From: Ifrita kowaldi
Taxonomy: Eukaryota; Chordata; Aves; Passeriformes; Cinclosomatidae
NCBI GenBank assembly: GCA_013398055.1
Contig: VZRS01004545.1
Location: 46,429 to 110,428 of the forward strand
Direction of reading: 5' to 3'
Length of the DNA: 64,000 nucleotides
In this document: one piece after another, positions 55,151-64,000 of the stretch
Position numbering within the stretch: the first letter of the stretch is position 1
Layout: every line of letters starts with the position of its first letter
Notes under the pieces: model-generated
What the model was told of the DNA's origin: nothing
Database searches by the model: none
What the model saw: only the letters and a program-made list of their open reading frames with translations
Position numbers and translations under genes: made by a program

Positions 55151-58100
55151 ACTAGCTGTTCATTATCCTGTGAGACAGTTAAGCCGTGAATCAATTATGA
55201 TACCAAGCAATTGTGTAGATAATGAGTTAAGCAATGAAGCAGTTATACAGCAAATCATTTCTGATATTAAATAAAAATGGGCAGAATCAACAGCAATATG
55301 TATCAATTATGCAGAGAACTATTACCAAAGTCAGTCGGTTAAGTAGAGAAACAGTTATACAGCAAGAGGATGAATAAATTAATCATCAAGTGGGACCATA
55401 ATGCTGAGAATTAATTATGCAGAATCTTCCTTTGTGATAAGGGGCATGTCTGAGGCAGCTTCATGCACAGAAAAAAAAATCCAAAACAGAACCATGAAAA
55501 CAGGTGCAAAACTAATGAAGACACAAGTCCTGCACCAGTTGGCAGACCCTTTGTGACATCCTCTCATCTGTCTCTTTGGGCTAGACTAACCTGTGTTGCA
55601 ATAGATGCTGAAGCCATTGCAGAAGCAGAGCAGAGGAAGCCTGTTTCTCCACCAAGCCTTCCTTCACTGGGAACATGGACATGAGATATAGGAAGTTCAG
55701 AGATGACTTTGTGGCTCTGACAGGTGGGATGTAGAAGGAGCCCATGGTCCCTGGAGTCATCTAGGCAGCACAGAGACTCAGGGTTCTTCATGGCCCCTGG
55801 ATTACTCAGGGTCAAACTTTGTGTACTTTCTACTAAAGAGACTGAAAGCTGGGTTCTTCTCTGCCTTGCATTGGTTTCCACCTCTAATAAACAGATGTCA
55901 GCCGTCAGCAGAGAAATGTTTCCATTTTGTCAGCCGTTTCTACTGTTACAGCTGGATGAAAAACAACCGACCTTTTGGATACTACTCTCTCTGATGGTGT
56001 CCAATGTAAGGATTCTGCTTCAAGAGACAGCTGTCTTACTTTAAACAGACAAAAATGCGAGACAGACCCCAGGGTGGTGGAAAACAAATTTCCAAGTCTT
56101 CATTCCTGTGGTATCAATGAAATGTATTGATTTATACAGGGGACACAATATGCTGTATCATTTTTTCTTTCAAAGAAAAAATAACCTAAACCCCAAAAAC
56201 CCTGCAAGAGAGAAGGGAATCTGTAACATCTTTGAGAGAACAACATATTTTACCAGTTAAATGCTCAAACCTTTTACCTAGACAACACTTCCATCCAATC
56301 CCATGATAGATTGTCTTGACTGCTGGATCCAACTGAGAAGAAATGCTGAACTAGATTCTTCCAATTGTTATCTGTTCCAAGTCTAGGTGGATTCTTAAGA
56401 TGGCTAGCAAAAAGTCACTCTTGCTGCTCCCATTCCCCACCAGGGTTAAGGTTGCTGTTTCTCATTGCAGCTCAGAAGAGCAATAGTGAAGTGGTCTGTC
56501 TTAACTGTGACCAAACCTATAGCCTCCTCTTTGGCCAATGCTGCAATGTAAGCACAGAATATTCAGGTCTAAAACATGTTTTTCACACAAAGAAGTAAAG
56601 ATATAGGTTCAAGTGCAGCAGTTATTACTTTTTCCAGTTATTGTTTCTTCCAACAAGGTTTAATGTCATATTTGTTGGTTAGAGAGATAAAGTTATATGG
56701 TATGTTCAGATGATAATGATACAAACATGGTAATAAATATTCCTATGTTTTTAGCAAAAGTGTTGTGAAACTAGTAACAGAAACTTCTTAATATATTAGC
56801 CAATATTGTTAAAAAGTGTAGTATAGAAATATGTGAAATAGAAAAATATGACATGGAGGTAACTGTAAAGGAAAATGGGATCTGCTGGAGCAGAAGCAGA
56901 CTGATGTGTTTGGATACAATGCCACCCTACTTCTGTTCAGCCATGTTAAAAATGCTGTAAACTCCTATTCTCATCTGAAATAGAGAATGTTAGCTTCAGC
57001 TCTTGGTATTTGCTCCTATTTGTGGCTTTCTGTCACCATTTTGGTACAGCACATCAGAATCAAATCTGGCACATGCAGTCAGTATTAATTGCACAGGATT
57101 ATCTCTGAGGCAATGTGACAAGACCTTTATTCTGAGGGTCAGGGCTGCTGAAGTTAGCACTGCTTTTGTAAGCACCCAGCCATGCAACTGGGCATTATGC
57201 AGGTACAGTATACACATGAATAGAAAATACACATTTCTCTATGGAAAATATGCGAAAATTATAAAGGCAAGAGATGCAATTTCAGCTGCATTATTCTGCA
57301 GCTTTCTGTTTCTTTATTTTGGAGGATTGTGCTGGGGAAAAGCTGCCAGTTACAACAAAACATTTCCTCTTTTTTTTTCCTTTAAGGTATGAGAACTGGA
57401 ATCAATATTAATCAGTTATTCACACAGACACTTTTTGTTAGTCTTTGCACCTACATAAATACTTTTCATCAGGCCTCTAGGTGTTTCTGAAGGTTCCTGC
57501 AGACTTTTCCACATTTTCATTTCAGCTAGAAACTCAGTTTTAGTCAGTAGGGCAAACCTGTGGCATGTTCTGTGCAAAATGGCTCAAACTGGGTGTTTGC
57601 TTTCAAAACAGGCTTTCAACACCATTAGTTTGTTTCTTTCACTGTTGCTTTCTTTCCAGACGTCTCCCCTCTAGAATTATCTTCTATTAGAACTATGGAG
57701 TTCGTTTGGCTGAATTTAATCTCATGTTATTTGTTTAATGCTATGTTAGTGTTAAACCTTCTTAGTTTCTTATTTTATGCTTAAAGCTAAAAATTATGTA
57801 TACACCTCAAGACAAGGATGCAAAAGCCCTAAATATCTGCCATCAGAGTCTGAGTTGTAGAGATGACTGACACTGTAGGTAACACTGTTGTTCTTTGGCA
57901 ACGCTGATCAGTGCTCAAAGAGTTTTAAAGCTGTAGATAGAGGGAGGAAAATTTGCCACCATGAATCAGAAGAAAAACTCACAATCTTGTTCACAAAAAC
58001 GTAGACAAAGGGGAATAAACAACCTTGTTTCCTTTCCTGTAACTCCTGAGTGGGTTTTTTTACCCCTTGGCAACAAGCAATACCTTTGACTGTAGTTGCA

Positions 58101-61100
58101 GTTTAGGAAATTGCTTCCCTTATGTTAACTTTGACCTGCCTCCTAGCAGCCTCCAGTATTTGCAGATGTCTTTAGTACACCTAGACTAGAGGCTGGCTCT
58201 GGACCCAAGGCTCTGTGGTTGATAGTTATTAATATATTGCAGGATACTGTTAAATGTACCGTCTTGTTGGAGCCAAATGATTCTTTTTGCCTCCATGGAA
58301 AAATGCAAACTCTGTAGTCCAGAGATGAAGAGTTTCTCTTCTGTGTAATATTCCATAGGAACAGTAGATGGATGGAGCTGGTTATGGAAATATTTCCTGG
58401 ACAACTGCAATGTTTAAATTTAGAGAACTTTAGCTTCCAGGCAGATGCCTATTAACTGACACTGAAGACCCAGAAAGAGACGGCCAACCCAGTGGCCTTG
58501 AGGACATGGAGTCAAGCTCCTTCTGAGCCTGAAAGCATTAATTGTTTAGGAATGACCAATGACTCTACAAACTCTGAGAAACACCGATGAGGTCCATGGT
58601 GTACTTTCAAATGTCATTTGCCTGTGTAGAGGTCACACAGACTTAGTGAGGGCTCAGAGAAGACAGTCCATCCAAGGAATGGTGCATAGGCAAGACAGAT
58701 GTAAGCATAAGTTACTTAAAATACTCCAGATGTTATCTAATGCTTTGTTTCTTGTAATCGTCACTTAAATATGAGACCTGGTCATAGACTCCCTGGGGTG
58801 GTGACATAAATGCCAGAAACTGACTGTGTGTCTGGGCTGAGACTGGTTGCTCTACAGAGCACTGTAGGCTCATCTAAAAATAGGGAATGTTCCCCTCTAC
58901 AGCTGGCATAGTGATCTCTGCTGGGGTGCACTTGGAGTGACTCACAAGAGGACTGAGATACAATTTCCTTTATAACCATAAAAATTACATAAAATAAATG
59001 CCCATATATTTGGAAAAACATTAAAATGTCAACATCACCTAGAGCTTTCAAAAAATAAATATTGTGAGGCCAAAAGACCTGGAAGAAAACATCTTTAAAT
59101 TGTGATAGGTAACTGCTTAACTATTTAGAAAGAGAAAGGAAATTACCAACTAAGAGTTAACCCCCATTTCTTTAGGATTCCGCTAGACCACAATTCCTTT
59201 TTAAATAAAATGCAAATCACTCAGAAAACACAGCTTCACCTGCTGACTTCAAGGTATTATGAATTAATACTGTCGCTGGAAGAAGTAACATGTTTCCTTT
59301 TGTTACTGGCCAGTAGTCTAGGTTATAACATTTTGTAGCATTTCCAGATGGAAGAAAGTAGTCCAATAAAAGATTTTGCATCAGTAAGGTCATTTGGGGA
59401 CATAATTGTGTGTGAAACGTTGCATTTTTGGCAATATGTGAAAAGAGATTACAGTTCTGGGTGCCTAGTTTTTTGAGATAGGTCCTCCTTGTATAGAATA
59501 TTTTTCCCCTGCATTTAAGTGTCAAATTTCATTGCATTAAAAAAGAGTACACACCGTAACAGATGGCAAAAATGCCATTGAATAATTTTTAATAATAGCA
59601 TAAAGCTAATTGCTTGTCAGCAGAAAATACCTTTTCCAGAACTGGCAGAAACCCTACAGAATATCCATGTTGTTGCTGTAAGGTTCAAGCTGGTTGATTT
59701 TGTAAAAATCTGACAGAAGTAGTCTTTGCATTCATCGAAATACATTTAGGTACAGCTGCTGAAATGAGTACCTAATTGACGTGAAATGCTGCTGGAGTGC
59801 CAAAATGAAAAAATAGATTTTAAAAAGATGAAATTACTTCAGTTATTACTTGACCATCTGATGAAGCAAGGTACTCTGGCTTTTGGAAGAGCTTTGTATG
59901 AGTTTATACATACTGAAGATTTTAATTTTACATCTTTTAATTGAGAGTATTATGTAGATATGTACTCTACCTGTTAAACATTAATGAATACCCTTTTTGG
60001 CACCACTGTGAGAAATGGCAATATTATTATAATTCCTGTATTGCAGATGTAAAGCCCCTAAATTATAGTTGGTGACTTCTGTGCATACATTTCCATCAAC
60101 AAGGAAAAGCCCTTACAATTCAGTAGGACAAGCAGAAACTCATTATACATTTAAGTTATCTCACTGTTGTTAACGTTGCTGTGAATGTCTGAAGAAGTTT
60201 GAAATTTTTTGCTTTGTATGCTTTTCTCCTGAAGGAATGGCAAATGATGTATGTGCATTTTTTAAACAAAACAAGGTTAAAAGTTACTTTATATTTAAAA
60301 CAAGAGAATTTATATTTAGACCGAAGATATACTAAATACTCCACCTAAGGAAGATGACTCAATTGACAGTGCCTGACAAAACTAGTCAGCCCAAATGACT
60401 AAATCATGACATCTGTCTGGACTACAGTGCTGTTCACAAAGAACATCACCCAGAAGGTGATTTAAAACTTTCAGCAGAACTAGTTCCAAGTAGTATTTAG
60501 ATTTTTTATATAACTCTAATCCAAATAAACACTTTGAAATGCAACAGAAGCTGATAGCCATAATTTCTATCTTAGGAGAGACTCTAACCTAGTAAGGACC
60601 CAGCATTTTTTGTTGTATCTTTACTTTCCTACAGCTGTTAATGGGAAAATTATCTCAATATTTTATATCCACTGCGAGTCTTGTTCTTCTTATTTTGATA
60701 TAATATTGAAGACATGAATAGCTGGAAGAATAGGTGTAATTTATTGATTCATAGGAACACAGAAAATCAGGGGAATTTCACACACACTGATACCACCCAT
60801 CTTTGCTATGTCAAGAAAGTCACTTGAAATCTGAAGGCCTTCCGTGGAGTTTACATCTGTCCTTCAGGCTCTGGAACTCAATGAGTTCTCAAACTCTGAA
60901 AGACTTCCTATCTGTTGGCTCTATGGGTTCAGTATAAAGACCCTTATTTTTCCCTGAACAGGACTGTGATGGGGGAAGAATCTCACTGATACAGAAATGT
61001 GATTCCAGCTTTTCATTTGCCAAGTGTATTTTTAACTATTTATTTTTGAGTGGCTGCTCTGCACTTTGCTTTAGTGTTATTTTTATAAAGATAATTTGTA

Positions 61101-61155
61101 GCTGTGTAAAAGGTGCTGAGGGTGCACTTCCAGAACCCTTTTGTACATATGCAAA

Positions 61156-61177
61156 AATAATGAATAAATAAATAAAT
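61156..61177. repeat. (AATA)n run
   Basis: AATAATGAATAAATAAATAA ATG, a short tetranucleotide run. Confidence 0.8.
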
Positions 61178-62231
61178 GCTCCTTTCACATGACCTCATCA
61201 AAAGCAAAGCCAAATTCTAGCAAGAGAGAGCCAGCTGAGCAGAATTTTCCAAGTGCCTGTATTACAACATTATTCCTATTCCCATTGCATCTCAGAGCCC
61301 TAGTCACAGACTGGGACATTACGATGCTAAGTGCCACACAAAAATAAAAAGGATGTCTTTGTTCCAAGGGGCTTTTATAATAGCAGTGGTTGAAACAGAG
61401 CAATGTCTGTCAGTAAGACCCAGGAACGTTTTTCTGAGTGTGGAAGTCTGTATCAGCAGTTTCTTTTTACGCCAGCTCAAGGACAGATGGGGTAGGTAGG
61501 TGTGATGATATCTGAAGTTCCATTTCAGATGCTGTGAACAAACTCATAAATGCTTCAGAAGAACCAAGCTGTACACTTGCTGTACTTTGAAGAGGTAAGT
61601 TAGAAAACCAAATGCTAATCAGCCAGCTATGCAGAGATGAAGTGGGGACAGTCAGCTCAGGTTTTCAAGTCAGCATTGCTGAGGGATTTTGCTTATGTAC
61701 ACACTTGTGATCTTGTTTTCTATGTCTACAACCATCTGAAATTTTGCATAGCTGCAGACTGAACATCTGCATAAATCTGAATGAAAGATTTAAAAAACAA
61801 ATAAGAAGATTATGTAGCAAAACCACATCTTTGTTGCAGCATTTTGGAGCTCAGACACAAAAAATCAGACACATTATATGAAACTAACAATACAAAATTG
61901 TGTTTTCAATACATATAATCCATCTGGACATTAACTTTTATCACCTGTATTTTCAGGTTTGAACTGAAGGCATCACACTCCTAGGAGCAAGGAAATCATT
62001 ATGAATTATTAGGCTAGTACTGAAGACACTGCATAGTTCCAATAAATGGACAGTGAGGACATATATTTGTGGAGGTAAAGGCAAATTGACTCATCTCTCA
62101 AATCTTGTAGTTGTGGTGATACATTGCTGGAGCCCCAAGGGCTCACTAGCCTGAAAGTGACAGCTGTGCTTTCATTGAGAGAAAAGGATTTTAGTTCTTG
62201 GATCCCTGTGGCAAGTGACAGTCCCCAAATT

Positions 62232-62267
62232 TTCAGGAGTGCAGGAGACTTCAGGAGTGCAGGAGAC
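62232..62267. repeat. exact 18-bp tandem duplication
   Basis: TTCAGGAGTGCAGGAGAC occurs twice in direct succession with no mismatch, suggesting a recent slippage or duplication event. Confidence 0.9.
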
Positions 62268-64000
62268 TATATGCTGAACTTTTCTTCATGCAGTCATGCC
62301 CTGGCCATGTCTGCATCTCAAGTCTTTTGTGATACCCTTCCAGGCTGTGATTGTGCCCTGCCATGTGCCCTTCCTTGTGTACGCACATGAAGTTAAAGAA
62401 ATGCACAACCTGAGGCTGCATGGGAGGAAAGCAAGCACATCTCTTCTTTATCAAAAGGAAAAATAGTCTCTATAAGGTGATTTTACATATTGATTTTCCC
62501 TTGGCAAGAAGCATGCATTGTTGAAATTACACACACGTCCTGCTTTCTTCATCTGCTGTGACTTTGGGGGAGTAACATTACCAGACAAGCAAAGAAATCA
62601 ATCTGGCATCTGGGAAACTTGACAGTAGGGAAGAACTAGAAAGGGAATTGCAGTTTTAAATGGCTACCTCTTCTCTTTTCATTGCTAGCACCTAGAGTCC
62701 TAAGTGGAATTGGGCCCCATTTCCAGAAAGTACAACTAAACGCTAGACAGTTTACACAAAATCTCAATTTTTACCTGATTGGGTAAAATAGAAATATTTT
62801 TGGATTGACCAGAATGAGAACGCTTTTGTTCAACTAAATCAAAGCATTTCATGCTAGATCAGAGAACATTTCTGAGCTGCTAATACTGATGTTCTGCATC
62901 AGCCAGTTTATCTCTACATCAGGATCTTTGCCTAGATTAAACCCTGGTACTATTCCATAATGTGCCTGTAGACTACACCAGCCCAGACAAGTTCATCAGC
63001 TGGAGCATATTTGGAGGCAAGGGGTTGAGGGGAAAGGGGCCCTTGGGCAGTTCAGCTGGGCACCATTCTGTTTGGGGAGCACTGAAACTTTTCAGTGAAA
63101 TTAAAATGCAGCTGGAATTGGCTTTTTGAACGCTAGAAGTGCAGCTGGGAAGTAACTGGTGGGTTAAAACTGCAGATGAAAAGCCGTGGGCACTTGTAGC
63201 AATTAAGCAGTCTGGAGTCTTTCACAGAATGAGCAAAAAACCACACATTTTAAATACAGTGAAAATATCAGGCAAATATATCTCTGCAGCTTTTTCCTGG
63301 CACTTTATTTCATCAACCAGCTAGTAATACTAGTGTTCATACCCTATATATAATTTTTTCCCAATGATTTTTCTTTAAAAAGAGGTCATGTTTAAAAATT
63401 AGGGTTGAAATAAATAACTCACAAGCCAATATCAGCAGGCCCCTATTTCAGGGTGTCAATTAGATGGCTACTTTTGCACTGCTGGGTGCTTGACAACACA
63501 CAGTTAAATTATAACAATATGCAGTGAAAATCACTACTGGCCTCCTTTGCTTCTTCCTCCATTAGCTTCTATTGTCCTTAACATAAGCCCTGGTAATTCT
63601 TCCACTCATTTGAATAAATAATAATTACAGTTCAGTAATCCTTGTTACAGCATTGCCTAATTAGTCTCTGTAGCTGACTTAAGGTTTTAAATCATGAAGA
63701 TAGAAATGAATTAAATATAGGATAAACAAAACCCTCTCACGAAACAGCTTCCTCTCCAACATCATAGAAATATTTCTCAAGGAGCTAGGGAAAAAAAATT
63801 TAAAAAGCATTTTAACTTATTTTCCTGGACAATTGCCAACTTTTGATTTGTTGATATTTTTATTTTGCTCTCTTGGGTCTCAAATGGAAGATGGACCATG
63901 TCTTGAAATGTCGGTAAAATTTTTATCTTTAAGTAGTCTTCTAGGAATGATGCTGCATGCATAAAACATCCAACATCCAACAGACCAAACTAAACTCTTC

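Larger units (their letters stand above)
51698..64000. other. gene-poor region, right flank
   Basis: AT-rich sequence with a purine-rich block (54.64-55.15 kb), an 18-bp tandem duplication (62232) and an AATA run (61156). In human the next gene beyond the MCUR1 5' end is RNF182, but no RING-type coding exon is visible here. It could contain unrecognisable untranslated exons. Confidence 0.65.

Noticed and set aside
54707..55194. 109- and 119-codon minus-strand Ser/Pro/Leu-rich frames
   Set aside because: They are a by-product of the purine-rich plus strand, which depletes stops on the minus strand. No protein family recognised.

Overview
The window is vertebrate nuclear DNA, almost certainly from a bird. 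The main evidence is a set of CR1 LINE fragments with the typical avian 3' end (a GGTTGGAAGGGACC-like core and ATTCTATG-type tail repeats). Two SINEs have a tRNA-Ile(AAT)-like head and a CR1-like tail, an architecture I know from the songbird element TguSINE1. A passerine or close relative is therefore a reasonable inference, but it is not proven.

One protein-coding gene can be supported: MCUR1 (CCDC90A, mitochondrial calcium uniporter regulator 1). It lies on the minus strand. Eight coding exons (numbered 2-9 here) run from 48340 down to the stop codon at 35058. All have GT-AG borders and compatible phases, and together they encode 218 complete codons before the stop. They cover the conserved CCDC90 region, the coiled coil and the C-terminal membrane segment. 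Exon 1 is essentially missing. A GC-rich 256-base island (48703-48958) carries a candidate start codon and promoter-like motifs but is bounded by single N characters that behave like collapsed assembly gaps.

Layout: 1-35 kb is gene-poor, with AT-rich unique sequence, two GC-rich patches (10.85-11.55 kb and 19.32-19.56 kb), a strand-asymmetric pyrimidine block (16.1-17.5 kb), CR1 pieces at 18.5-19.0, 27.2 and 32.2-32.8 kb, a SINE at 31.7 kb and several microsatellites. 35.0-48.7 kb is MCUR1, with a sense-oriented SINE in intron 7 and two adjacent or nested CR1 fragments in intron 4 ending about 45 bases from a splice donor. 48.7-49.9 kb is the CpG-rich 5' end followed by more CR1. 50-64 kb is another gene-poor stretch with one CR1 at 51.1-51.7 kb and a purine-rich block at 54.6-55.15 kb.

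No prokaryotic, viral or CRISPR-like system was found. The most useful leads are the lost, possibly mis-oriented first exon of MCUR1, the run of frame-neutral coiled-coil exons (102, 42, 72 and 54 bases), perfect intronic hairpins next to exon 8, and the unexplained strand-asymmetric blocks. Most open frames longer than 60 codons in the window look like chance frames or decayed transposon protein.
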